Assembly: GCA_947503555.1 (NCBI GenBank) | Contig: CANNEE010000018.1 | Span: forward strand, 1-64,000 | Reading direction: 5' to 3' | From: an uncultured Shewanella sp. | Lineage (GTDB): Bacteria; Pseudomonadota; Gammaproteobacteria; Enterobacterales; Shewanellaceae | DNA: 64,000 nt | Shown: positions 1-9,177 of the stretch, in pieces | How the letters are laid out: each line of letters begins with the position of its first letter | How positions within the stretch are numbered: position 1 is the first letter of the stretch | Translations under genes and position numbers: made by a program | The notes under the pieces: model-generated | The model's input: only the letters and a program-made list of their open reading frames with translations | Told to the model about the DNA's origin: nothing | The model's database searches: none

Positions 1-75
<75 letters not shown>

Positions 76-295
76 ATTTTACTCCTCATATCATTATTTC
101 AACTCAAAATAATACTATTTAAATAGTTTATTAATAACTCGTTAGATTGAGCATTCCCACAAAATAATGATTTTGACCACTCAAATTTATTCTTACAAGT
201 TCACTTTCTAAAAATTAACGACTTAAACCAACATCAATAACAAAGTCTCTCATGCTTTAATGACATCAAAGTTAATCCATAAGGAAATAGGATTT

Positions 296-748
296 ATGTC
301 ATTATTCAAAGTTCTGATTGATGATTTTTCACTTCTCAATCAAATCCCTCAACTCACTATCGAAAATCAACGATGCCAACTGGTCGTCGATGAAAACCTA
401 GTCGTATGCTTTCAAATGAATGAAGATGACCAACTTCATATGTATTCGACCATTGGCATGCTTATTGGGACGAGTGATCAACAATTACAAATACTGGAGC
501 TCATTAGCCGAGCAAACTATTTAGGTTTTGGTACTAATGGCATGGTCTTAAGTTTAAGTCCCTTAGGCAAACAAGTGATATTAAGCGGTAGTTGGCCACT
601 AGTCGCCTTAAATAAATGCGACTTAACTTGTCGATTCGAGCAATTTATAAAAACGGCAGAACATTGGCAAAACAAATTGGCGGTATCTCTCCAGCAACAA
701 CCTTTAAGTAATCACTCCCCCCAACATATTAAAGGTATGAGGATATAG
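296..748 (+). CDS. CesT/Tir-type type III secretion chaperone-like protein
   Basis: Small protein (about 150 residues) with the alternating pattern of class I type III secretion chaperones: an N-terminal helix (LFKVLIDDF), paired beta strands (CQLVVDENLVVCFQM, LHMYSTIGML), a central helix (QLQILELISRANYLG) and further strands (MVLSLSPLGKQVILSG). Such chaperones bind an effector or translocator before secretion. The ATG at 296 is preferred over the one at 260 because AAGGAAAT lies seven bases upstream. The next gene begins three bases after its stop, as expected for a chaperone-substrate pair. No secretion apparatus gene is in the window. The family call is by fold pattern only. Confidence 0.55.
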   Translation: MSLFKVLIDDFSLLNQIPQLTIENQRCQLVVDENLVVCFQMNEDDQLHMYSTIGMLIGTSDQQLQILELISRANYLGFGTNGMVLSLSPLGKQVILSGSWPLVALNKCDLTCRFEQFIKTAEHWQNKLAVSLQQQPLSNHSPQHIKGMRI

Positions 749-750
749 CT

Positions 751-2211
751 ATGCCAATCAATACAGAAAGTAATCCAAAACTTGCCGAGTTTTTTAGTCA
801 CTCATCGGCAAAACAAGATAGAGTCATCATTAAAGAAGGCCATGTTGCTAATCCTAGTACTTTCCATCGAGGGAAAAAATATACTGCAATAAGTGAAGAA
901 GTTTTTAAAAGAGATTTTCCTCAATACTACCAAGAGAATCTAAAAGCAAATTTAGACCTATTAAAAGCGTTACTCAAAGAGCAGCCAGCCGAAATCGCCA
1001 CACTTGCATATAGTTTATTGGAGCCATCAGCCAAACGAGGCGAGGCATTAACAGAGCGCAAGCTACTTGAAGTTAAACATCTAGTAGCTACAGCAAATAT
1101 AAATAGTAAACACTACGAACAACGCCTTAAGCTATTTGATAGCATCTCAAAAGATCCCCGGCTACAGGCCTGTATTGAAGCTCATAATCCAGGAAAAATG
1201 GATGGATATTTACAAGAGATAAAACAAGCAGCTAAAACAAAAGCCAAAGCTGCTGGACCTGGTATCGCTCTCAACTTATTGGTGCCAGGCATAGGTCCTC
1301 TAATCTCTGCTGCAAAAGGACTGCACACTTCAGCCAGAAATGCCGATAAGGAAGTCTGTCATAACCAGCTCATTAAGTTGGCGACGCTCCCAAATAGAAA
1401 TAGCTCTTTAGCACTGGCGATTGGACAAGTACTCTCTCGTCATCACGCAGCGCTATCAACACAAGGTGCAATCAATGCGACACTTGATACCAGCTTAGCT
1501 GGCCTAGGTACATTTGGTCTCGCTGGAGTAGATAAGATTGGCGTAATGCCGCTAGCTAAATCTGCAGTTGCAGAAGCCTTTGAAACAAATACTGCTAAAA
1601 CTCTGGCGTCAACAAGCGTCGCCATGGCTCCAACTCTCGTCAACTTTTCACTAAATAGTGGATTAAGCTCGATCGATAGCGCCTCACTCGCACAGGTATT
1701 GCCACGTTTCGAAATTCATAATCATAAAGGTGAATTCACATTTGATCTGCAAGATCCCCAAACCGTTTATGCACTACTGAGTTATTTGGGGCCTTCAGAA
1801 AACAAACAAATGACAAATAGCACAGCTTCGCCTCAAGAAAAAGAGATAGAAAAAGCACGTTTGTCCCTCAAAGCAGAGTTAGGTTCTTCTGCAAGTGAAG
1901 AACTTATTCCTGATATAGATCCTATACTTCTTCCAGAAAAAGAGATCAGAAAACCATCTGATAAAGCATACCAAAAACTGTTAAATGAAGATTACGACTG
2001 GCTTGTGCCAGCTATAAAACTAACTGATGAGAATAAATTTGACCAAATAGATAAAGCATTAAGCTATAACCTGCCAATGGAATTTGATGGGAAAACAATC
2101 TATCTAGAAAAAAGCCCTAAACTTGAAGAAAGTGGCTTGATAAAAGCAATGAAAGAGGATGGTTCCCCTAGCCTCTTACGCCTACTCTATTTAGCAGAAG
2201 GTTGGTTGTAA
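751..2211 (+). CDS. Putative type III secreted effector/partner of the upstream chaperone
   Basis: I do not recognise this 486-residue protein. It has no signal peptide; the N-terminus is polar and Ser/Asn/Lys-rich, as in type III secreted proteins. Residues about 60-155 look helical and charged. Two mildly hydrophobic glycine-rich stretches follow (about 166-187, with the motif LLVPGIGPLISAA, and about 245-268). The C-terminal third is again polar, with charged linkers near 350-400. Immediate coupling to a chaperone-like gene (two-base gap) is the main reason to call it a secreted substrate. The hydrophobic stretches could allow membrane insertion in a host. A toxin or an unrelated hypothetical protein remains possible. 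Confidence 0.4.
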   Translation: MPINTESNPKLAEFFSHSSAKQDRVIIKEGHVANPSTFHRGKKYTAISEEVFKRDFPQYYQENLKANLDLLKALLKEQPAEIATLAYSLLEPSAKRGEALTERKLLEVKHLVATANINSKHYEQRLKLFDSISKDPRLQACIEAHNPGKMDGYLQEIKQAAKTKAKAAGPGIALNLLVPGIGPLISAAKGLHTSARNADKEVCHNQLIKLATLPNRNSSLALAIGQVLSRHHAALSTQGAINATLDTSLAGLGTFGLAGVDKIGVMPLAKSAVAEAFETNTAKTLASTSVAMAPTLVNFSLNSGLSSIDSASLAQVLPRFEIHNHKGEFTFDLQDPQTVYALLSYLGPSENKQMTNSTASPQEKEIEKARLSLKAELGSSASEELIPDIDPILLPEKEIRKPSDKAYQKLLNEDYDWLVPAIKLTDENKFDQIDKALSYNLPMEFDGKTIYLEKSPKLEESGLIKAMKEDGSPSLLRLLYLAEGWL

Positions 2212-2260
2212 TATAAAACTAGACTTGGTTATTGATTTTCACACGATAATAATTAGTAAA

Positions 2261-2794
2261 TTAAGCGGCTACCACTTGTCGCTTAATTTTTATTGGACGC
2301 AATCTATCATGCATAACTTTGATTGTATCAAATTGCTGCAAACATTTAGTCGAATTTAAAATACATTCAGATGACAACACCAACACTTGTGTTGCCTGTA
2401 ACCCTACCTCTACCGCCAATACAGTTGCTGTTGAGCTTTCAGTTTGCAATTGAAAAATTTTACCTACTTCACTGTAAACACACTCACCACTCGTCTTAAA
2501 AAACCAAGACTTTGGCATCTGGGGCTTTAGCAAGAAGCGAGTCGCGGTGGCATTAAGGGCTATTTGCACTATTGCTGCATCGGTAAAAGGAAGTGACTTT
2601 GATAGCTTATCAACCAGATCAATATAGAAGCTGGCATGCTCGACATTAAATTCGACGTCATCCAGTGCATCGGGAATTAATAACTTAGATTTATAAGGCG
2701 TCACAAATTCATATTCATCACCCAGCATTACACTCAATACTTGGTGCGTATGATTGAATTTCCATTGCCAATCCTTTTTAGGCATTAATATCAT
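2261..2794 (-). CDS. zapC: Cell division protein ZapC
   Basis: ZapC is a cytoplasmic FtsZ-ring-associated protein that promotes FtsZ protofilament bundling. The match to E. coli ZapC rests on the motif RFLLKPQMPKSWFF in the middle, an N-terminal WQWKFNHTHQVLSVML strand pair, and a C-terminal IKVMHDRLRPI corresponding to IKIMNDRLKP. The ATG at 2794 gives the same N-terminal spacing to the first conserved Trp as in E. coli; a TTG at 2800 and an ATG at 2785 are alternatives. It lies downstream of pyrD in the same orientation, the same order as in E. coli. Confidence 0.88.
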   Translation of the reverse strand: MILMPKKDWQWKFNHTHQVLSVMLGDEYEFVTPYKSKLLIPDALDDVEFNVEHASFYIDLVDKLSKSLPFTDAAIVQIALNATATRFLLKPQMPKSWFFKTSGECVYSEVGKIFQLQTESSTATVLAVEVGLQATQVLVLSSECILNSTKCLQQFDTIKVMHDRLRPIKIKRQVVAA

Positions 2795-2907
2795 GATCAA
2801 AACCCATAATGTTAATGAACAACCCGATACATCTAATTAACAGATGATACTAGTTGATATTTTACTCAATATCAAAATAAAATTCAGAAATTTGATAAAG
2901 ATAACAG

Positions 2908-2942
2908 GATCATAATTAGATCTTTTGGATCTAATTATGATC
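2908..2942. repeat. Perfect 15-bp inverted repeat, GATC-rich
   Basis: Arms at 2908-2922 and 2928-2942 are perfect reverse complements (GATCATAATTAGATC and its complement) with a five-base spacer TTTTG. Each arm begins and ends with GATC. It lies in the pyrD-zapC intergenic gap. As RNA it could fold as a hairpin after pyrD, but no clean T-run follows on the minus strand, so a simple terminator is not obvious. Confidence 0.85.
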
Positions 2943-2991
2943 TAAGATGGGATCAAATGATCATTTATTAGATCATTTAATTTATTTGATC
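2908..2991. promoter_or_regulatory. Cluster of eight Dam (GATC) sites
   Basis: GATC starts at 2908, 2919, 2928, 2939, 2951, 2959, 2971 and 2988: eight sites in 84 bp, where about 0.3 would be expected by chance. Spacing is 8-17 bp, close to helical repeats. In E. coli and relatives, closely spaced hemimethylated GATC sites are bound by SeqA. A role in sequestration or methylation-sensitive expression of zapC is inference. Confidence 0.6.
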
Positions 2992-4001
2992 AAATATGCA
3001 TCAACAATGTCTTTAATTAATTTTGGTCCCTGATAAATAAAACCAGTATATATTTGCACCATGGTTGAGCCTGCTGCAAACTTGTCCATAGCATTTTGAG
3101 CAGAATTAATTCCCCCAACTCCAATAATAGGAATTTGGCCATGTAAATACTCAGCCAACTGCTTGATAACTTTAGTTGATAAGTCATTCAAAGGCTTACC
3201 GCTTAAACCACCTGTTTCATCGGCATTAAGCAGGCCACTCACACCATCTCTAGATAAAGTAGTATTAGTGGCAATGGCAGCGTCAAAGTTATTTTTTAAC
3301 AAGCTATCAGCAATAGACTTTATCTCTTCAAGAGTTAAATCTGGAGCAATTTTTAGTGCGATCGGCACATACTTATTATGCTTTTCGAATAGCTCCTGTT
3401 GCTTATTTTTTAGACTCGATAACAGATCGTCTAGCAGATCGCCATATTGAAGGGTTCGTAAACCCGGCGTGTTAGGCGATGAGATATTGACCGCAATATA
3501 AGCACAATGTTGATACACTTTCTCCATGCAGATGAGGTAATCATCCTTCCCCTTCTCTACTGGTGTATCTCTATTCTTACCAATATTCACCCCAACTAGC
3601 GCACCGGACTTAGCAGCCTTTAAGTTAGCAACTAGGTTATCGACACCTTTGTTATTAAAGCCCATACGATTAATAATCGCCTTGGCTGGTTTTAGTCGAA
3701 ATAATCTCGGCTGGTCATTACCCGGCTGCGGTCTTGGCGTGACAGTGCCCACTTCGATATGACCAAATCCCATGGCATGAAATGCATCTATGGACTCACC
3801 ATCTTTATCCAAACCGGCAGCGATTCCTACAGGATTAGGAAAAGTGATCCCCATACACTCAACCGGTGCAGATTGAATATTCTGAGCATAGAAACAGTTG
3901 AGTGGTGTATTTCCCGTATGTTTCAAGCTACCTATCGCAAGATTATGGGCAACTTCAGGATCCATCTGAAACATAACTTTTTGAGCAATTTTATAGAACA
4001 T
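2982..4001 (-). CDS. pyrD: Dihydroorotate dehydrogenase (quinone), class 2
   Basis: PyrD oxidises dihydroorotate to orotate in pyrimidine synthesis, passing electrons to membrane quinone. At 339 residues it matches the class 2 length. The N-terminal helices ([19 protein letters not shown]) form the membrane/quinone site. FMN-binding and catalytic motifs are present: [31 protein letters not shown] with the class 2 catalytic Ser, ALKIAPDL, and a C-terminal IIGVGGI followed by [12 protein letters not shown]. The start has GGAGAAG just upstream. A strong terminator hairpin sits only about 17 bases before the start codon, so the promoter must lie at or upstream of it. Confidence 0.97.
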   Translation of the reverse strand: MFYKIAQKVMFQMDPEVAHNLAIGSLKHTGNTPLNCFYAQNIQSAPVECMGITFPNPVGIAAGLDKDGESIDAFHAMGFGHIEVGTVTPRPQPGNDQPRLFRLKPAKAIINRMGFNNKGVDNLVANLKAAKSGALVGVNIGKNRDTPVEKGKDDYLICMEKVYQHCAYIAVNISSPNTPGLRTLQYGDLLDDLLSSLKNKQQELFEKHNKYVPIALKIAPDLTLEEIKSIADSLLKNNFDAAIATNTTLSRDGVSGLLNADETGGLSGKPLNDLSTKVIKQLAEYLHGQIPIIGVGGINSAQNAMDKFAAGSTMVQIYTGFIYQGPKLIKDIVDAYLIK

Positions 4002-4017
4002 CTCTTCTCCTAGACCT

Positions 4018-4046
4018 AAAAAAAGCCCCGGCTATCGCCAGGGCTT
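4018..4046 (-). terminator. Rho-independent terminator after gdh / before pyrD
   Basis: On the minus strand an AGCCCTGGC/GCCGGGGCT stem (one mismatch) with a GATA loop is followed by seven T. It begins about 20 bases after the gdh stop codon and ends about 17 bases before the pyrD start. Confidence 0.85.
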
Positions 4047-4065
4047 CTGATATTGTTTTAATAGT

Positions 4066-7000
4066 TTACTTTGGGCCTTCACAATGAAGGATCAGAAGAT
4101 TCAGTTCACGTAGGGCGACAGAGAACTTAGCAAACTCATGACTTTGCGAAGTCTTAAAGTCGGCCAACATATGGAACCAACGCTCAAGCAGAGCTTCGTT
4201 CTTCTCAATCCATTGAGCAATTATCGTTTCTGCTTCACAGACATCGGTACAGGTACGCAGTACCACAGAGCTCAAGGCTCTTTGTTGCCAATCTAACTCT
4301 TCTCTAAACGCAGCTCTCGCTAAGGCTTGCCAGTGGTTTGCGACAGGCTGTGCACCAATCTGCTCTAAGAACCAGTGAAGTTCTACACGAGCACCTAACT
4401 TAAAGTAAGTTTCGGCAACCAAGGAAACAGGTTTATTCTCCAATTGAGCGATTTGCGCGATATCTAAGGCTGAGAACAATGTGCTCATGTTAGCAACAAT
4501 AGTTGCAACTTCTACTGGCACACCTTCTTTTACCAGCGCATTGATTTCTGCACTGATATCTTCAATCTCATCAGCAACCAGATACTGATTGATATCGGCT
4601 TTTAACTCTTGGAAAACACCACTGAAAAACGCTACCGTCTCAGCTATACCTAAATTACGGTCACGATGACGCAAGAACCAGCGACATGCACGACGCATAT
4701 TACGGCGTAGTTGATGTAACATTTCGCCTTGTACCACAGCAGGTACAATACCGTTTAGATCTGCAATCGATTTTGTTAAGTCGGCCAGACCAAACACTTC
4801 GCGAGCCATAGTATAACAAATCGTTGTGTCAGCTACTGAGGCACCAGTCTCATCTTGCATACGCTGAACAAAATTCAAGCCCATATCATTGACGAGTTCG
4901 TTTGCTAACGAAGTCGCGATAATTTCACCACGCAGTGGGTGAGCCGTCATCTGTTTGCTGTACTTATCCTTCAGCTGTTTAGGGAAATATTCAATTAGCA
5001 GCTGACTTAGGAAAGGATCTTCAGTGATTTCCGGTGTCTGTAACTGCTCTTTAAGTATCATCTTGGCATAAGCAACCAATACCGATAGCTCAGGACGTGT
5101 CATCGAACGGCCTGCTGCCAATCTCTCAGCTAATTCATCGTCGGTTGGTAGGAACTCTAGGGCTCTATCTAGCTTACCCTCTTTTTCCAGATAATGAATA
5201 TAGCGGATCTGCTCTTTAAGCTGTTCGGCACCACGCACTTGAGTCACAGAAATAGTCCGTGTCTGATCGTTACAGTCCTGCAATACGATTTCAGCCACTT
5301 CTTCGGTCATATCTTCAAGTAAACGGTTACGCTGTTTTACCGTCAACTCACCATCATCGACCAGAGCATTCAGTAAGATCTTAATGTTGACTTCATTGTC
5401 CGAGCAATCAACACCACCCACATTGTCGACGAAGTCGGTATTCATTCTACCGCCATTAGCCGTATATTCGATACGACCAAGCTGAGTACAACCTAAGTTA
5501 CCACCTTCACCAATAATTTTGGCGCGAACTTCATTACCATTGACCCTAAGTGCGTCATTGGCTCTATCGCCCACTTCGGCATGGGTCTCGCTTGATGCCT
5601 TGACATAGGTGCCAATACCACCGTTCCAGATAAGATCCACCTGCATCTTAAGCAGCTCTTTAAGCAGCTCATTGGGTGTCATCTTGCTCTTATCTGTGTC
5701 CAGCATAGTCTTCATTTCAGCACTTAACTTGATCGACTTAGCACTGCGAGAGAAGATACCGCCACCTTTAGAGATAAGTTTAGCGTCATAGTCTTCCCAA
5801 CTAGAGCGTGGCAGTTCAAATAAGCGCTGACGCTCTACATAACTCGTCGCCGCATCAGGATTAGGATCGATAAAGATATGCATATGGTTAAAGGCAGCGA
5901 CTAAGCGCGTATGCTTAGATAGCAACATACCGTTACCAAACACGTCACCCGCCATGTCACCCACGGCAAGACAGGTGAAATCTGTGGTTTGGCAATCGAT
6001 ACCGATTTCACGGAAGTGGCGTCTTACCGACTCCCATGCACCACGTGCGGTAATGCCCATCTTTTTATGGTCATAACCGTTACTACCACCAGATGCGAAC
6101 GCATCACCTAACCAGAAGCCATATTCGATAGCGATTTCATTAGCAATATCTGAGAAGGTTGCGGTGCCTTTATCGGCAGCAACAACTAAATATGGGTCAT
6201 CTTCATCGTGACGCACCACATCAACTGGCGGCACGACATCGCCATTAACGATATTGTCAGAAATATCCAGTAAGCCACGAATAAACAGCTTGTAGCAATC
6301 TTGCCCTTCTTTAAAGAAGGCTTCACGACCACCTTCGGTTGGAAGCTGTTTACAGACAAAGCCACCTTTCGCCCCCACAGGCACAATAACCGTGTTTTTC
6401 ACTTGCTGGGCTTTTACAAGGCCAAGCACCTCAGTTCTGAAGTCTTCACGTCTATCGGACCAACGCAGGCCACCACGGGCGACTTTACCACCACGTAGAT
6501 GCACACCTTCTACACGTGGCGAGTAAACAAATATCTCATACTTAGGTAGAGGCTTAGGCATTTCAGGGATCTGCTCAGGCTCAAACTTAAATGAGATATA
6601 AGGTTTAACGTCACCAGCGTCATTGGTTTGATAGAAGTTGGTTCTTAACGTCGCATTGATAAGATCTAGGTAACGACGAATAATTCTGTCGTCATCTAGG
6701 CTAGATACTTCATCGAGGCGCAGATTAATCTGCTCGATAAACTTATCTAAAGTTCTGGTCTTTAACTTAGGGTTAAACTTACGGATAAACATCTTCACCA
6801 GTAAGTCGGCCAGCTGAGGATAACGGGTAAAGGTCTCTTCAATGTATGCCTGGCTAAAGGTTGCATCGATTTGACGCATATATTTAGCATAGGCTCTTAA
6901 TACAGAAACCTCGCGCCCGGTTAGGCCTGTCGCCAATACAATGCGGTTAAAGCCGTCATCTTCAAGATCTCTATCCCATACATGGGCTAACGCATTTTGG

Positions 7001-8910
7001 AATCTATCTTGGCTATCGGCTAGGTTATCGGTCGACGCGTTTTGCACTGTCATCAAGAAGTCGAGAATCCAGTAGGTATGACCATCACTGGTGATAATCT
7101 CGTATGGACGCTCATTGATCACTCTTAGACCGAAGTTTTCCAACATAGGTAATACGTCAGAAAGATGAATGGGCTCATCCTTATGGAAGAGTTTTAAACG
7201 TACCTTGTTATCGTTTAATGCGGTTTCTTGAGGCTGATAGAAAAGCATGCCCAGCTTGTGCTCGGCATTTAAACGTTGCAGCTGCTGCACATCGACTACG
7301 GCCGCACTTGGCAATACGTCATCTTTATAGCTTTGAGAGAAAGCGTGAATAAAACGCTTGCTTAGACTAGTGCCCACCTCTTCACCTAAAGCCGTATTTA
7401 GCGCGGTATTGAGTTTATCATCCCAAGAGCGTGCTGCTTCAATCAGATTATTTTCTATCGCGCCCACATCGACATCCATATTATTATTATCAACTTTCAC
7501 TATATAGTGTGTTCTTGCTAGAGTTGACTCAGAGAAGTAAGTGGTAAACTCGACCTCCTCTTCACAACCAAAGTGTTGAGCCAGAATACGTTGAGTATCT
7601 TGGCGCAGCTTAGTGTTGTATCTATCTTTCGATACATAAACCAAACAAGATAGGAAACGGCCAAAACCATCTTTACGAACAAACAGCTTTAATTTGTCCC
7701 TGTCCTGCATCGCCAAAACGCCATGGGCAATATGTGCAAGCTCTTCTACGCTGGCTTGGATAAGTTCATCACGAGGCAGGTTCTCAAGAATATTGAGTAA
7801 CGCTTTATAATCGTGGGATCTCGGCGTCAGACGACTTCTATCAAGTATCTTCTGAACCTTGTCCGATAGTAGTGGGATCTCTCTCGGACTACGGTTATAA
7901 AGATTTGAAGCATAGAGACCGATAAACCTATCTTCACCAATCACATTACCCGCATCATCAAAGCGCTTGATCCCCACATAATCCACATAGGCTGGACGGT
8001 GGACAGTACTCTTAGTGCTGCTCTTGGTTAAGATAAGTAGGCTATCATCTAACGCTTCTTTACGCGCCGAGTCAGACAAATTAGATAATAAAATGCCACG
8101 TTCAGTCGTTGGTCGATCTGGACGGTTCATTAGGCCTAAGCTGGTATCTAGATTTGGCGTAAGCTCTAAGTCCCCTTCAACCTTATTTAAATCGTATTGG
8201 CGATAACCTAGTAAGGTGAAGTGATGGTTATTGAGGTAAGTTAAGAAGTTAATCGACTCTTCAAGCTCTTGTTTGTCACCAGGATAAGGACGCTCACCCA
8301 AGGCTTTTATCGTTTGAGAAAGCTTGTCAGATATCGCTTGCCAATCATTGACCGAAATAGCCACATCTCTTAAAACTGAGGCAATTTCTTTTTCTAAGGC
8401 TTTGATCTCTTCTTCACTAGTTTGACGGTCAATTTCAATTAAGAAAACCGCCACTTTTTCATGTTCAGGCTTGCTTTGGTTAATATAACTAACATGGGTA
8501 ATATTGCCTTCACCACGCTCAATGGCCAGTGGTGTGTGCAACATCATATGGGCAGTGATCCCTAAACGATTTAAGGCCATCCCCACCGAATCAACCAAAA
8601 ATGGCATATCAGGCTGAACGATTTCAATAATGGTATGAGTAGACTGCCAACCATGTTTAGACTGTCGCGGGTTAAATACTCGGATATGAGACTCACCCTG
8701 TACTGTCTTATTAGTGGCATTCCACAAACTGAGAACAGCCCCATATAGGTCACTGTCATTACGGGCGTTCAAATCGTCCTTAGACATGTGGGCATATAAA
8801 CAGTTAGCAAATTGTTCAACTTGCTTAGCTTGTCCTTGAGGGACTTTGGAATGGATAAGTGAAACTACGTTTTCAAGTAATACTGAAGGCATTGCATCTT
8901 TCAAGGCCAT
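4066..8910 (-). CDS. gdhB: NAD-specific glutamate dehydrogenase, large (GDH-180) type
   Basis: At 1614 residues this is the 180-kDa class of NAD-dependent glutamate dehydrogenase (glutamate to 2-oxoglutarate plus ammonium), mainly catabolic. The N-terminal half holds the ACT-like regulatory segments typical of the class. The catalytic core lies between about residues 790 and 1220, with GGLRWSDRREDFRTEVLGL, the Lys-containing VPVGAKGGFVCK, ASGGSNGYDHKK, the dinucleotide-domain stretch AKIIGEGGNLGCTQ, and NVGGVDCSDNEVNIK. The C-terminal about 400 residues are helical. It is monocistronic, with AAGGAAAC before the ATG and its own terminator. The large size and the conserved core make the assignment secure; the symbol follows Pseudomonas usage. 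Confidence 0.95.
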   Translation of the reverse strand: MALKDAMPSVLLENVVSLIHSKVPQGQAKQVEQFANCLYAHMSKDDLNARNDSDLYGAVLSLWNATNKTVQGESHIRVFNPRQSKHGWQSTHTIIEIVQPDMPFLVDSVGMALNRLGITAHMMLHTPLAIERGEGNITHVSYINQSKPEHEKVAVFLIEIDRQTSEEEIKALEKEIASVLRDVAISVNDWQAISDKLSQTIKALGERPYPGDKQELEESINFLTYLNNHHFTLLGYRQYDLNKVEGDLELTPNLDTSLGLMNRPDRPTTERGILLSNLSDSARKEALDDSLLILTKSSTKSTVHRPAYVDYVGIKRFDDAGNVIGEDRFIGLYASNLYNRSPREIPLLSDKVQKILDRSRLTPRSHDYKALLNILENLPRDELIQASVEELAHIAHGVLAMQDRDKLKLFVRKDGFGRFLSCLVYVSKDRYNTKLRQDTQRILAQHFGCEEEVEFTTYFSESTLARTHYIVKVDNNNMDVDVGAIENNLIEAARSWDDKLNTALNTALGEEVGTSLSKRFIHAFSQSYKDDVLPSAAVVDVQQLQRLNAEHKLGMLFYQPQETALNDNKVRLKLFHKDEPIHLSDVLPMLENFGLRVINERPYEIITSDGHTYWILDFLMTVQNASTDNLADSQDRFQNALAHVWDRDLEDDGFNRIVLATGLTGREVSVLRAYAKYMRQIDATFSQAYIEETFTRYPQLADLLVKMFIRKFNPKLKTRTLDKFIEQINLRLDEVSSLDDDRIIRRYLDLINATLRTNFYQTNDAGDVKPYISFKFEPEQIPEMPKPLPKYEIFVYSPRVEGVHLRGGKVARGGLRWSDRREDFRTEVLGLVKAQQVKNTVIVPVGAKGGFVCKQLPTEGGREAFFKEGQDCYKLFIRGLLDISDNIVNGDVVPPVDVVRHDEDDPYLVVAADKGTATFSDIANEIAIEYGFWLGDAFASGGSNGYDHKKMGITARGAWESVRRHFREIGIDCQTTDFTCLAVGDMAGDVFGNGMLLSKHTRLVAAFNHMHIFIDPNPDAATSYVERQRLFELPRSSWEDYDAKLISKGGGIFSRSAKSIKLSAEMKTMLDTDKSKMTPNELLKELLKMQVDLIWNGGIGTYVKASSETHAEVGDRANDALRVNGNEVRAKIIGEGGNLGCTQLGRIEYTANGGRMNTDFVDNVGGVDCSDNEVNIKILLNALVDDGELTVKQRNRLLEDMTEEVAEIVLQDCNDQTRTISVTQVRGAEQLKEQIRYIHYLEKEGKLDRALEFLPTDDELAERLAAGRSMTRPELSVLVAYAKMILKEQLQTPEITEDPFLSQLLIEYFPKQLKDKYSKQMTAHPLRGEIIATSLANELVNDMGLNFVQRMQDETGASVADTTICYTMAREVFGLADLTKSIADLNGIVPAVVQGEMLHQLRRNMRRACRWFLRHRDRNLGIAETVAFFSGVFQELKADINQYLVADEIEDISAEINALVKEGVPVEVATIVANMSTLFSALDIAQIAQLENKPVSLVAETYFKLGARVELHWFLEQIGAQPVANHWQALARAAFREELDWQQRALSSVVLRTCTDVCEAETIIAQWIEKNEALLERWFHMLADFKTSQSHEFAKFSVALRELNLLILHCEGPK

Positions 8911-9139
8911 GTTGCTGTTTCCTTAAGCGTCTATGGCAGCGCTTTTTTTCATTATTAGGATGCTGAAACATACGACCTAGGTATTAATTTTGTGACCAAG
9001 GTCATGTGGCGCAGTGTATTACTAAATTTGCCATATTTCGAGGAAAATTTTAGTGGTACAGCCTCAATTTTTTTATGGCTAAATGTTGGTTTTAACGGGA
9101 GATGACGAAACACTCAATATTGCAGACTAACTATGCAAT

Positions 9140-9162
9140 AAAAAGGAGCCTTTCGGCCCCTG
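9140..9162 (-). terminator. Terminator of the RND/YCF48/DUF1329/DUF1302 cluster
   Basis: On the minus strand AGGGGCC-GAAA-GGCTCC is followed by TTTTT, about 16 bases after the stop codon of the RND gene. Confidence 0.75.
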
Positions 9163-9177
9163 ATTTTGCTTTATTTA

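Noticed and set aside
260-295. Upstream ATG at 260 for the chaperone-like gene
   Set aside because: No ribosome-binding sequence, whereas ATG at 296 has AAGGAAAT at good distance.
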